This document shows, in pieces, positions 30,601-39,983 of a DNA stretch of 39,983 nucleotides. Every line of letters begins with the position of its first letter. The stretch's first letter is position 1. The DNA lies in contig JACGCK010000330.1 of the NCBI GenBank assembly GCA_014925825.1, positions 1 to 39,983 of the forward strand, given 5' to 3'. The notes beneath the pieces were generated by a model. That model saw only the letters and a list, made by a program, of their open reading frames with translations. It was not told where the DNA came from and did not search any database. The position numbers were made by a program, and so were the translations under genes. The DNA is from Pholiota molesta. Taxonomy: Eukaryota > Basidiomycota > Agaricomycetes > Agaricales > Strophariaceae.

Positions 30601-32684
30601 AGGAGGCGGCCAGGGCGGCGGATGAGATCCGGCGAAAGGCAGAGGAAGCTCGATTGAAGGAGGAAGAGGCGCAGAGGAAGGCAGAGGAGGCGCGCAGAAT
30701 GGAGGAGGAGCTGAGACAGAAGGAGGAGGAGGCAGCGCGAAAGGCTGAGGAGGCCCGGAGGATAGAGAAGGAAGCTAAGCAGAAGGCAGTCGAGGCCAAG
30801 AAGAAAGAGGACGAAGCGAAAAAGAAAGAAGCGGAAGCGAAGAAGAAAGAGCGAGAGGTCAACCGACGAGAGCAGGAGGCGAAGCGAAAGGCTGCAGATG
30901 CAATGAAGCTCGAAGAGGAGGCGAAACGAAAGGAGGACGAGGTGAAGAAGAAAGAAAAGGCGACACGCGAGAAAGAGGAGAAACTCAAGCAAGAATCTGA
31001 AAAAACTAAGATTTTGCAGCAAGAGGCGCAGAAGATTGCTGATGAGGCGCTGGAGAAGCAGGAGAAACTGCGCCAGCTCGAGGAGGATGCGCGGAGGTGG
31101 GAGCGCGAGATACGGGAGCGCGAGCAGGCTTTGCACGTCCGTGAAGAGGAACTGAAGCGACGCGAGGCGGAAGCGAGGATGAAAGAGGAAGAGGCGAAAC
31201 GTATGGAAGCCGAGGCGCAGCAGAAAGAGGCGGAGATGAAGCGGAAGGAGGACCTGGCTCAGATGCAGAAAGAGGAAGCAGCTAGACGCGACCAAGCACG
31301 AGTGGCGGAGCATTCTCGTCGTATCAAAGAAGAGGCTGCAAAGCGCGAGGAAGTTAGACTCGCTGAACACAATCGTCTTGCCAATGAGGAGGCCGCAAAG
31401 CGCGAGGAGGCCACAAAGCGCGAGGAGGCCACAAAGCGCGAGGAGGCCAAAAAGCGCGAGGAGGCCGCGAAACGCGAAGAGGCCCGCAGAGCGGAGCAGG
31501 CTCGTGTCGAAGAGGCTTCCATGAGGCAGATAATGGAAGAGGAGACTCGCCGTGTCCAGCAAGACCTAAGGCGCAGAGAGGCGGAGAGAATCGCAGATCA
31601 AACCCGCCGAGCGCGTGCAGAAACTGAACGGCCTATCTTCGACATTGATTCGCCGTTCTTGGCTACGAATGACCTGTCCGACGATCTGTTTTTGGATCCA
31701 AAGCTGGTAGAGGAACAAGCTTACATCTGGCAACAGCTTCAATATCAGCAACAAGCGGACACGATCCAACGAAAGCGCCAGGAACAACGCTCACGTCATG
31801 ACAGCTTTGGAACCGATCCTTCTACGTGGCCTTTCCCGCCGGGAACACCTTTACAACCTCCTCCCATGTCATCGAGTCGCCCGGCTCCATTTCCTCAGAC
31901 ATCCCAGTTCAGCAGTCCGTCGCCTCCAGAGAGAAGCGGCGCTACTTCATCAGCATGGAACGGAGCTAGTTCTGCCTGGTCGAACTCAACGAAACCTACC
32001 TCTACGGCGACTTCTGCAACTTCGGCGACTTCGGCGACTTCTTCACGCACGCCAAACGGTACTCAGGCTCCTAAACCTGCGATGAATATACCTCCTCAAG
32101 GAAAACCTCGTAATGGGTCTTTTAGCTCGGGCTCGTATCCTGCTGGATCCTCACCTCATTCTACTCCTGGCACCGACGAATGGCAGCGCCGTCAGACCGA
32201 GTTCACGAATGCCCAGCAAGAGAAATTCCGACGCGAGCAGGAAAGGATGGAAGCTGATATGCAGATGCGGTCAGCGGGCAAACCTCTTTCGCGTGACGAC
32301 CTGCAAAGGGTCTTCGAGAAACACGAGCGACTCTGGACGCAGCTTCCACAGAAGTCGGACCTGACTTGGAATGATTTCCCGTGGCCCATGAGCAAGATTC
32401 CTGCGTCACCTGATGACATATCCTCTGCTCTTGTCGGCGCATATATGCAGTCTAATTGTTGGCCTGACAAAGATAAGTCGAAGTCCACGAAGGATCGCAT
32501 CAAGGAACACATGAAGCGCTGGCATCCAGACCGATTCGAGACGAAGCTGTTGCCAAAGGTGGTAGAGAGTGAACAGGAGAAGGTGAAGCAGGGCGCAGGG
32601 AATGTGGCGAGATATTTAAGCGATCTTTTGCGGAAGGAGAACGACAATAGTAGTAGTGGTAACATATTCGGGGGGGACTCATGA
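27606..32684 (+). CDS. EPDEEWK-family member 3: long coiled-coil protein with C-terminal HPD (J-like) domain
   Basis: Exons 27606-29979 and 30049-32684 give 1669 residues. The 69-nt intron is a multiple of three and free of stops. Order: one EPDEEWK module (about 25-105) with GEPMLPGW; Ser/Pro-rich, basic region (120-460); Pro/Tyr/Arg repeats (HREPRYPAQDRDN, PYEDRDYHTPP); an Arg/Asp/Glu repeat (about 640-680); a Lys/Glu coiled coil of about 390 residues (925-1315) with KREEAT tandem repeats; YIWQQLQYQQQ (about 1350); a Ser/Thr/Pro linker; and a C-terminal domain with LTWNDFPWP and HMKRWHPDRF (HPD near 1617), then GNVARYLSDLL. The HPD in a basic helix context recalls J-domains and the C-terminus of NFKBIL1-like proteins. 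If truly J-like it could engage an Hsp70, but this is inference. The true start may lie upstream, since the open frame extends to about 27471. Confidence 0.8.
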   Translation: MTTLFSNGLPPSTTHPSKADAADFEPDEEWKRQLKARIQLGLHTLVQDAKDNQLVELRKAVVTPEERKRLDIEYKAAMASIKQLANDQYQAELEKERNQRRWIAGEPMLPGWSTYLKAEQEHIMNTIKQGGDQLAPAASSEQPHSHPPSPQPAAPVTPATRTPEPRETPAPSSTLASPQRKGRRRDTESSTVTAPSNADPDDLLPPQEREKPRSRQQSERRTSISSRDREEESSPVNRRSNGSAHERLSNSWMTAEVVDEPEELSNPPLPRTRYSSDKAADRPWEGSLGRSSGGSVRSMTMSERGHASRSPSTQPESWKPGVNPADELMTSKPYVNQVHRRGSTTSMRSNGSGASIRPMTETIPERDDVAEEGSSARDWPHEPEKARKTTDKARDKEKRLTRRDSRSTPVDVTVPRHDEPLGSGGGMRSAGPSSATMQYATTSSSMKTLSNKSSFVSTEEHERYYQDRPPKPTPYVDGRDQHYPTHREPRYPAQDRDNPRPPPPRAYGGDDRDYVPPASAPPLRPPPPRLPYNGDDREYPIRDLLASRPSSSRPYEDRDYHTPPPVVRSPVPPRSPYGDNYDNSYAPPPARHVNGVKGPFADREYGPPPAVHKGPFNYDDRRREGWDRPDREGLWDDDRGHRDRDREPQYIRGERDRERDRERERLDWERERDRERDRDPYPDARGHPGHYAYGPLQRSGSYPTPPASASRHESRDYLPMSMNELYDAREPGPPSRGYGYRDHPPAPPPQPAPPEEYDYDYQRQEGPRATPPTRQGSYARRETGDRRMEDLGKSSSSSSIFEPLRFMIIFLFIPDSHVRLGYTYTAGIRPPDEISEKPEPAWRGWKRSPQDVKPPPATAHARTPGAPHPRQRPRGQPKPKQRPYRDSPPSEFEEPRYYPPDADPETESDSDAEDDEDYYGDMDVFAQPHEEADDSEVAEEEPSTSDDEDLVRRKNAEVKLQHQASELRRLEEQERILEEQTRRKEEEVRMKEEEVRRKEEAARAADEIRRKAEEARLKEEEAQRKAEEARRMEEELRQKEEEAARKAEEARRIEKEAKQKAVEAKKKEDEAKKKEAEAKKKEREVNRREQEAKRKAADAMKLEEEAKRKEDEVKKKEKATREKEEKLKQESEKTKILQQEAQKIADEALEKQEKLRQLEEDARRWEREIREREQALHVREEELKRREAEARMKEEEAKRMEAEAQQKEAEMKRKEDLAQMQKEEAARRDQARVAEHSRRIKEEAAKREEVRLAEHNRLANEEAAKREEATKREEATKREEAKKREEAAKREEARRAEQARVEEASMRQIMEEETRRVQQDLRRREAERIADQTRRARAETERPIFDIDSPFLATNDLSDDLFLDPKLVEEQAYIWQQLQYQQQADTIQRKRQEQRSRHDSFGTDPSTWPFPPGTPLQPPPMSSSRPAPFPQTSQFSSPSPPERSGATSSAWNGASSAWSNSTKPTSTATSATSATSATSSRTPNGTQAPKPAMNIPPQGKPRNGSFSSGSYPAGSSPHSTPGTDEWQRRQTEFTNAQQEKFRREQERMEADMQMRSAGKPLSRDDLQRVFEKHERLWTQLPQKSDLTWNDFPWPMSKIPASPDDISSALVGAYMQSNCWPDKDKSKSTKDRIKEHMKRWHPDRFETKLLPKVVESEQEKVKQGAGNVARYLSDLLRKENDNSSSGNIFGGDS
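31386..31475 (+). repeat. Five 18-bp tandem repeats in the coiled-coil region
   Basis: Each unit reads GAGGAGGCC-NNN-AARCGC and encodes EEA(A/T/K)KR. The second and third units are identical, pointing to recent slippage. Confidence 0.85.
32007..32042 (+). repeat. Four 9-bp tandem repeats (Ala-Thr-Ser)
   Basis: GCGACTTCT/GCAACTTCG-type units encode ATSATSATSATS in the linker before the C-terminal domain. Confidence 0.8.
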
Positions 32685-33627
32685 ATCTGACGTTCTTGTA
32701 TGGTTGTACTCACCTCATTTTTTCTATGTATTAGCTTGTCATCATGTACGATACCCATCTAACGCAATGTACGAACAACCGACTCACGGAATATATATCA
32801 TTTCTGGCCTCATCGAGGTGAAGATTTTAAGGTCCTGGATGTTCGATATTCAATCCAGGTATGGCTTTCTCGAGTTCAAGATACACCTTGTGCTCGATGT
32901 TGTCTGCAACTTGTTCGAGCAAGCCTCCACTCTGTGGTTTGAAACTCCGCGAGATATGTTAGATCTGGGCGCTTTGATAAGGATTTCTGCGAATTCATCT
33001 CACCGAGGTAGCTAGGAGGCGAAACGAATGAACGAAAGCCCGTTTAACGCCATAGTTATAAATATAAATACAGTTGACTGACTCACCTTCTATATATTTC
33101 TTGTGCCGTCGATGTTGGGGGACGCTGCACGCACCGGACGGACCGGATTGACAAGGGCATTCTTAGTTTGGATATTCGCCCCAAATCTGATAAGATCTTT
33201 GACTGCGAATGTATTGGACATTCACTCTTGTAGATTCCTTCCTCCCCTGTTTAGGATCCTCAAGCGCCGTGGCGCAAAAAGTATGTGATCATTCCAATCT
33301 AACAGAAATGAATGTTTGTTGTGTAAAGTGTTACTGTTGAAGATTTCCGTCTCAATATTTGTTCAACCTTGCGAGCTGCAGAGGTCATACAAGTTGTACA
33401 ACGCGTCACTTATTAGGGATATCATGTCTGGAACTGAAGGTGCCATTTGGATGTAAAGTGGGCAATGAGATCGATGATATGGATATTCTCATAACGGACT
33501 GCAAGTGCATATTGAAATGTTCTCTTTGTCGTTCCGATACGATACCTCAGTCAACTACATATTGACAAAGATGTAATAATAAAGTATGAGAAATGTTTCT
33601 AAGGCCAATTGATAGCATGTATACTAG
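32685..33627. other. Intergenic between convergent genes, no gene seen
   Basis: It separates the plus-strand member 3 from the minus-strand F-box gene, so it should contain both 3' UTRs. No frame is supported. Confidence 0.4.
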
Positions 33628-35449
33628 TTAAGAGCGGACGAACTGTTCTGACTCTGAATACCATCCATCCTTCCCATAAACACACTTATGTCCACCTCCA
33701 ACACAATTCGCACCACTGACCTTCGGCCTCACATTCAGTGGCTCTGGAATACACATATCACCATTTTCTGCGAAGCTCGTAATTGTCGGTATACACATTG
33801 CGAACAACTGCATCAAGCGCCATAAAACAAGCTCGCCACAGCACGAGCGTCTCTTGATCACGATGTCGCGCAAAGTCCACGCTTTGAGCTCTTGACAGGC
33901 GATAATCTCCCTGACAAACTCATGGGTGTCTTTGTCTGGGGGCTAGAAGGGCATTCCAAGTGATACATATCAATTTTAGGCATATAAAAGATGATGCGGA
34001 TGATTGGGTTCGATACTTACCAAATTCAAATTCATAGGGAAGAATTGCCCAGGGGTAAATTCGATACTTAACAAATTCATAGGGAAGAATTGCCCAGGGG
34101 TAAACCCAAACGCGCTCGCCTGGGCGACCTTCACAATTTCCAAGTTGAGCACTTTCAACCACTCCAAGTGTTCAGCCATCAGGAGAAGCAGGCCCAGGTC
34201 TAGCCGATACGTGGATATACACAGTTTGGTCAGTGCATAACACGCAAGCTCGTGAATTTGAAAGAGTAGGACTCTAATGTCTGAGGAACAGATGGGCCCC
34301 ACGATTTCTAGAGATTCGAGCGTATTCCGATGGGTTTTCATGAACATTCGCATATCATCCCAGTTCCTTGCCATGATATTGGCGTTGATTGAGAGGTGAT
34401 GCAGCCTTGGTAAATGTAGCTGGTTGTAATAGAAAGTAGATAGATGGTTTTCGAATCCTAATTGAGGTGAATAAAAGACAGATAGCTGGTTTCTTTCGAT
34501 GTCTGATAAAGAAAGGTTTCGGAGGATGTGCTTGTGTCGCTCAAGGAATGCGACAGAGTGCAATGGGACATCCCCGCCAACTGCTTCAGTAAGCGGCGAT
34601 GATAGATCAATATCTATTGACCACAGACGTTTGAAGCTGCCCAAGTGCTTGTAAAGGGTGGAGATATCTCCATACGGAGTGTAATGTATGGAAAGGTGTT
34701 GGAGCGTGTCCTCAAAAGAGTTCACAAAAGAGGCCGTTGCCAACAGCGAAGAATAAAGGTTGTTGTCATCTTCGTAAATCCTGATGAGAATTTGTAAACG
34801 CTGGAGCTGAGGTAATCTGACTGTTGGTGCAGGAAGCATTGATTTGAGCGTTATTGAGGTGACAGAAAAGGTAAGGTCTTGTAGATGTTGACCAATGCTA
34901 GGCCAGAGATCGATCGTCGAGAAGTTGTCACCTCCATCAGAGAGGTTTCCGTCGAGAAAAAAAGTGTGGATATTCTTGAGACGTTGTAGCAATTCCATTA
35001 AAGCGCAGGGCGTCATGTGAATTGGAATGCCGTCGACGCGAGTTTGACGCCTGCGTTTGAGACGATGCATCAAGCGAGAGAAGAGTCTCAAAGGAGCTGT
35101 GATCTGAGTCCTTGCTTCGTTTTTCGGTTTCCTCTGTACTTCCGAATAGAACAAATGAGGCGCGATCCGCAAGGACTTTACACGACATGCAACCTGGGGA
35201 TCCCTTGAACAAAAACAGTAGCGCTTATATTAACTCCGAAATTCAACAATAAGGTATCGAGTATGCTTACTGAAGTCTGACCAGCTTGCGCAATAGCTGT
35301 TTATCCATGCGATCCAATGTGACTTCGTGATACCTCGCGTCCATAGCGACGTCGAGAAAGACGCTATTGACTAGATATAGATCTTGTAAGACCATAAGAG
35401 GAAGATTTTGGAGAATGAGGCGCCATATTTCAGGAGGTAGACTACCCAT
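33628..35449 (-). CDS. F-box protein (agaricomycete type), likely substrate adaptor of an SCF ubiquitin ligase
   Basis: Three exons on the minus strand, 35271-35449, 34021-35203 and 33628-33942, give 558 residues; introns are 67 and 78 nt. The N-terminus MGSLPPEIWRLILQNLP with VLQDLYLVNSVF is a typical F-box, the Skp1-binding helix set. It is followed by the DPQVACRVKSLRI segment common in basidiomycete F-box proteins. The middle is leucine-rich (LQDLTFSV, LRNLSLSD, LESLEIVG), consistent with degenerate leucine-rich repeats for target binding. The last exon has several Cys (RRSCCGELV, GANCVGG) and WTLRDIVIKRR. A tandem duplication at 34009-34104 repeats FTPGQFFPMNL at the end of exon 2. The target is unknown. 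Such genes form large families in agaricomycetes. Confidence 0.78.
34009..34104. repeat. ~45-bp tandem duplication covering an exon end and its splice donor
   Basis: 34009-34059 and 34060-34104 are two copies of the same unit, with a 32-bp identical core at 34028-34059 and 34073-34104. The gene-strand donor GTAAGTATCG in the first copy reads GTTAAGTATCG in the second. Confidence 0.85.
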
Positions 35450-36005
35450 TCAGTACTATTCAGCGCTCAGTGTCCAGTTTGGATGATGTAGCAGGGATTC
35501 AGTTGCCACTGGAACTGAGGAGGGTTGCAAGAGGGTTGCCTAGGATTGCTAATGACATATAGTTATGTAATCGTGGTTTCTGGCGGAGTTCAACGGCCCT
35601 TCCTGGCACGCGTCCCTCCAATTCCTCATGCTCATTGCTCACTGCCAACACCCATACGTATGCGAAATCCTGAGGCCGATAGAAAAGGCCAGCGATAAAG
35701 GACACTGATACAAAATAAATGTTCAAGCTCTCAAGCTTCAAGCTTTGAAGTCATATTCTTCGAGTCTATCTCATCATCATCAAGATATCAATATGCTGAA
35801 AGAAAAAGAGTAAATAAATTTCGATGAATATTGTCAGATCTGACAATTCTTTGAAACAGGCCATATAAATAATGATCGGACAGGCTAACATCTGCACAAT
35901 TGCAGCATAAAAGGTTGAGGGTTTGAGATGATTTCGCACTATATTACAAGCTAATAGATCAGATGCAGATGATTATGGACAAACATATCGGGGACACAAT
36001 ACTCC
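35450..36005. other. Upstream region of the F-box gene and 3' flank of the pectinesterase
   Basis: AT-rich. A CTTCAAGCTTTGAAG-like imperfect palindrome lies near 35732-35748. No gene is supported. Confidence 0.35.
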
Positions 36006-37310
36006 TTAAACAAGATAGGTAGAGTCGACCCAGGTAGCAAAGTCACTTCCTACAGCGCTCGTAATCGAATACGAAGCAGCTTGACTTGCAGTAAGCAACG
36101 TGGAGAAGCTGGCTCGTGATGCTCCAACGACGCCGCTTCCCGTAGTGTTGAAGTCAGCGAGAAAGACATCATCTATCCTCTCATCACCCGTGTTCCAGAT
36201 AGACCATAGGGCTTTGTTGAGAGGTGCGGTTACGATGGTGTTTTTGAAGATCACCCTTGAAAATATACATCAGTTACGCATGAACTTGAACACGATGATA
36301 AACAATTTAGAACTTACTTTGCAAAATCTAAGATCATCAGGTTATTAGACGACGTTGGGGAGACATAAGATGATCATCGACATACCGCCCCATGGTCGTC
36401 CTAGATATATATTGCCCGAAATGCCGCTGGAACTTACTCCTGAAGCAAGCACGATAGTATTTTGGTTGAAGACATCTACGAGAAGTTTATCAACATAAAA
36501 ATGGCGAATACCAAAGGCAACCTGTGACTCACAGCTTCCAGTATCGTTCGATTCGCGTCCACTTGCGGTTATGCACCCAGCAGCTCTGACTGCGATAGTG
36601 TTGCCTCCAAAGTATGCCAAGCCAGTGCGTCCAAAGATAAAGTCAACCGCCCCCTAGCAAACAAATTATTCAATCCGCGTTTGAATGAAGTAATTTATTG
36701 GACAAACATACCTCGATATACCCTTTCAAATATACCTGAGTACCTTGGTTCGCGTACAACGTGTCCTGATATCCAAAAAACCCACACGCATACAACCCCA
36801 CCCGACTTCCGTATTGGCTAATCGCAATCGCTTGAGAGCCGACACCGAAGGTGTTCTTGACGTTCACATTATACATCTTGAAATCGTTTTTGTGGATGCG
36901 CAAGGTGCCGCTAGCATCGTCGGAGCCGGCCGTGCTAGCTGGCACCCCAGCTTGTATGGTGACTTGGTTGCCCACATAAGACGATGTATCATTTGTGTAT
37001 CCATAAATCTGTAGGTGTTTTAGGCATTTATATATTTTGGTCGATGAAGGCGATCAGTACTCACAGCAAGCGGCCCCGTACGAGTGATGTATACTTGCTC
37101 AGAGTACGTTCCTGGAAAAATGAAGATCGATCTGGTAGAGCTATCGTTGGGTAAGGAAGCAATAGCCGAAGAAACTGTTTTGAATTCTCCGGTTGTAGTC
37201 GTTCCAGCGCGGACGATCAAGGCACCTGAGGGTGGAGTGGTACGAGAGACGGCGAGCACAAGCCTAGCCAGACTCGCGAGGAGCAGAATGCAGCATGCGA
37301 AATTGAACAT
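36006..37310 (-). CDS. Secreted pectin methylesterase (carbohydrate esterase family 8)
   Basis: Six exons on the minus strand, 37065-37310, 36712-37008, 36533-36653, 36386-36475, 36318-36327 and 36006-36255, give 337 residues. The fifth exon is only 10 nt; including it restores GRPWGDFAKVIFKNT. The N-terminus (MFNFACCILLLASLARLVLAVS) is a clear signal peptide; an in-frame ATG eight codons upstream (37334) is less suitable. Family motifs are complete: FPGTYSEQV, SQAIAIS, GYQDTLY (catalytic Asp near residue 160), GAVDFIFG (second Asp near 184) and YLGRPWG (substrate-binding Arg and Trp near 248). The enzyme removes methyl groups from pectin homogalacturonan outside the cell, opening it to pectinases, which suits plant-litter or plant-associated growth. 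Confidence 0.93.
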
Positions 37311-37741
37311 TTCGGGGCTTTCTTGCGAAGTCACGGTGTTCTAGTCGTTTATATATGCTGTTCACCGACAGCGGACTTACGTTGGGCAAGACAGATCATA
37401 ACACCTGGTCAGTAGATGAGGGTAGTGACCACCATAACATGGCGGGTGATTTCTCCAATCATTGGTCGGTAGAATGTCGGCAGAGGAAGAAGGCGAGGAG
37501 GTCCGCTGGTACGCAACGAAGTCGACGCCCAAAATGTATTTTTGGCGCGATGCCAAGAAATAATTGTCGCAGCAGCTTCAAAGCCAATTCAAGAATAAAG
37601 CAGCCAGTTATGATCACCGACTGTTGGTGCTGGGCGTTTAGATGAGCACTGATGCCTGAGGTCAAATGCGAAATTTCATTTGAATGTGATGACAAAAGAC
37701 AAAGGACTTTACTCAAAATGAATAGCCGATTCCAACAGCCT
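37311..37741. other. Between the pectinesterase start and the phosphoesterase stop
   Basis: 431 bp that should hold the pectinesterase promoter (read leftward) and the 3' end of the phosphoesterase transcript. No gene seen. Confidence 0.4.
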
Positions 37742-39554
37742 TTATCTGTCATAATTACCATCGAGCACAATTCTCGCTCTCGTCTCGCCAGCCTCGAGCC
37801 TTATCCATGTCTCGACCCCAGCGGTGGGGTTGGGTGTATGGAATACAAGATTCCTCACTCCATGACCCCAACCCGCATCGCTGTATCCTCCGTAACTGCG
37901 AATACCATAATAGATCAGTTTAATTCGATCTTCAAAGAGTCTTCAAACGAACCCGGAATGCTTGTCGAAGCAGAAGATGACATCTTTGGTGGGTTCACGA
38001 GAGCACCATTCGTTACCGTGGTCTAATAATCGAAGGAATGGGTGAGTTTCGTATCACTTAAATAGGAATGCGCTTCTGAACACACCATGGCCAGAAATGA
38101 CTGCGTGGAGATTCTTGACGTTGGCATTGAGCGCATCCCAAAATGCTTGATCTTGGGCAGTGTATGCTTCAGTGGAATCTTGAACCGACCCGTTGCCCAA
38201 GGTATCGGCTAAAAGAATTCGTTATTATTCCCTAACCGGATACCTTCACCAACCTACCGTTCAATCCGGGATTCTTAGTCGGGTCTAACGTCGATTGAAG
38301 AACCTGAATGGCGTGTCTAAAGGTGAAATAGCATATTGTCAGCACTATCTTTCCACATAGGGAAAAAAAAGCCGACGCATACGGCGGTATGTGCACAAAC
38401 GCCACAGCTCCTCGCGACTCAGCCGGACCCCAGGCTTGCTCCATAGCCTTGGTTTCCGTTTCTATCCAACCCGCGACAGTTTCGTCAACCCAGTCCGGCA
38501 CGGGCTCCGAGTCAGGATTGGGAGAAAATCCGCCTGTTGTGGAAAATCAGGAAATAGGCTATGTATTCGAATTGAATGCGTACCGCGGGAGTCAAAGAAC
38601 CAGAGGACGAGAGCGGGAGCGTGATCTAAAGTGGCATAAGTATGAAACTTGCAAGTGAAGGAGGAGAACTATTGGACCATTTTCATTGCGATAAATCTAT
38701 AGTATATCGTCATTCGACAGCCTTATAGAATCACGGCGGTTAAATGCTTACTGGAACCCAATAATTTCCGGGACCTTCAACTCCGCCAACACCTCTGGGA
38801 GCCATACGAGTATAGCTTAAAGGAGCGACCTTCTGCTCACGTAGGATCTCCTCTTCATGAGTGATATTGGCTTGGTTATCATGGTTTCTGAAATACGTGC
38901 ACAATTAATCAATGAGAAAATAGGTGGCATTTGCCACTTACGCCATGTGTTGATGAGAATGGAATTCGCGCCTTATTGAGAGGAGCGACAATTTCATCAA
39001 CAAGTGAGGTTGAATTTTCCCGGAAGGTGTCTATAAATTCTGAATTAGCAAAATATCAAATAAACATGTGAAGTAAAAATTTTACTTACTTTCCCCAGTG
39101 ATCAGGTCTCCATTGATAACACTAAAGCCATAGAGCAAGTTCAACTGATGCTTCTTCCTGATAGATGGAGACTTGAAGGTGCAACTCACACATAGTCAGG
39201 TTTTTCATCCGCCAATACCGTATTCATCAAGATCGTGCTGTTAGCATCCTGTTGCGGACCCCACGAATCCCAAGGGTTTTCTCCGAAATGCAAGTCAGAA
39301 AAGACTGTGACTTTGAAAGTACCATCCTTGTTGAAAGTTAAACGGGCTTTCCCTGGATATGGATCGAGCGTGGGCCTTGGGGCAGATACTTGGCCGGCTT
39401 GAATGTTCTGGATGAGAAAAGGTTGGGAGACTGGAGCCCAATGTACCATCAACTCACGGTTGAGAGGGGCGGCGAAGATTTGGTTGTACGTCGCAAGCAA
39501 AGTAACGACGGATAGCGAAAGACGAAGCTTCCGGGCACGATGCTGACAATTCAT
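37742..39554 (-). CDS. Secreted calcineurin-like metallophosphoesterase (DCR2/purple acid phosphatase-related), frame-broken at one splice junction
   Basis: Eleven exons on the minus strand: 39190-39554, 39090-39121, 38942-39039, 38752-38887, 38678-38696, 38584-38625, 38383-38533, 38258-38316, 38086-38208, 37953-38022 and 37742-37895; about 416 residues. A signal peptide follows the ATG at 39554 (LRLSLSVVTLLATYNQIFAA); an ATG at 39563 is an alternative. Metal-binding motifs appear in order: FSDLHFGEN, VINGDLITGE, STHG|NHDN, and VISGHDHGNEW. LVLWFFDSRGGFSP and GAVAFVHIPPH are typical of fungal DCR2-like proteins. The third junction does not keep frame: exon 3 ends on a full codon but exon 4 starts with one extra A before AACCATGAT, so GNHD is broken unless one base is wrong. 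Everything on both sides is intact, so an assembly error or very recent lesion is likelier than an old pseudogene. Expected activity is phosphate-ester hydrolysis. Confidence 0.82.
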
Positions 39555-39983
39555 CCTTTCCACACGAGCGAAGGGATAGAGAATCAGGCCAGAGAGTTCC
39601 TTTGAAGGCGATTAAGTGGGTTGAGAAAGCGCCAGCTATGTTCTTGCGTGCGTGTGCGTATTTATTCGTTCTTCGCAGACACATGCATGGCTCCTTTGGC
39701 TAACCTTGCAAGTGAGAAGCTGGAAAGCCTCAAGGAGAAGGCTGGCTTTGCTTGCGCACGTGTGTCGCGTTCTTGCTCCCCGACGGGCCTTCAACGGACC
39801 GTCTTCGCTCGCGCTGTGGATTGACTCGTAGTTAGTCGACATGCGATTGAGGTCACGAAAGCCGGCAGACAATTATAACACATCAATCAACAGCATAAAC
39901 GCGGTGGTTTATTGAGTAGGCAATGTTAATCTGTCGCAGAGTGTCAGGTCCACATAATGATAGATGATCGATGCGCGCTGGGA
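39555..39983. other. Upstream region of the phosphoesterase gene
   Basis: 429 bp to the window edge containing the minus-strand promoter. No other gene is seen. Confidence 0.35.

Overview
The window looks like nuclear DNA of a filamentous basidiomycete, most likely an agaricomycete. Genes are split by many short GT-AG introns (about 50-75 nt), some bounding micro-exons of 10-19 nt. They encode typical fungal products: a bestrophin-type channel, an AIM9-like mitochondrial kinase-fold protein, an F-box protein, a pectin methylesterase and a secreted DCR2-like phosphoesterase. I cannot name the species.

Layout. 1-1463 (+): 3' part of a bestrophin/UPF0187 gene. 1464-7392: gene-poor, with a Helitron-like hairpin terminus, a 901-bp non-autonomous DNA transposon with 35-bp inverted ends and an 8-bp target duplication, and one weak small gene (minus). 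7393-12903 (+): a very GC-rich, low-complexity protein with many WG/GW motifs; its frame breaks at homopolymers. 13395-17556: an AIM9-like gene (14493-16349, +) flanked by two ~1.05-kb direct repeats, the scar of a tandem duplication. 17928-32684 (+): three related genes of a coiled-coil family. 33628-35449 (-): F-box gene. 36006-37310 (-): pectinesterase. 37742-39554 (-): metallophosphoesterase.

The most unusual content is the 17.9-32.7 kb paralog cluster. The three proteins share a module of about 80 residues, starting EPDEEWK and ending near ERNxRRW. It occurs three times in the first gene and once in each of the other two. The first and third genes also share a YIWQQLQY segment. The third ends in an HPD-containing J-like domain. 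The second is shuffled and possibly broken: it has an in-frame stop, a ~1.1-kb tract nearly identical to the third gene (introns included), a repeated exon-intron module, and a different C-terminus with a GGxFxxVxGN motif. I do not recognise an assigned function for this family.

The genes do not form an obvious pathway. The two secreted enzymes at the right end may act outside the cell, on pectin and on phosphate esters, but nothing in the sequence ties their regulation together. Several single-base frame breaks (five in the GC-rich gene, one in the phosphoesterase at its GNHD motif) look more like assembly errors than biology and should be checked against reads.
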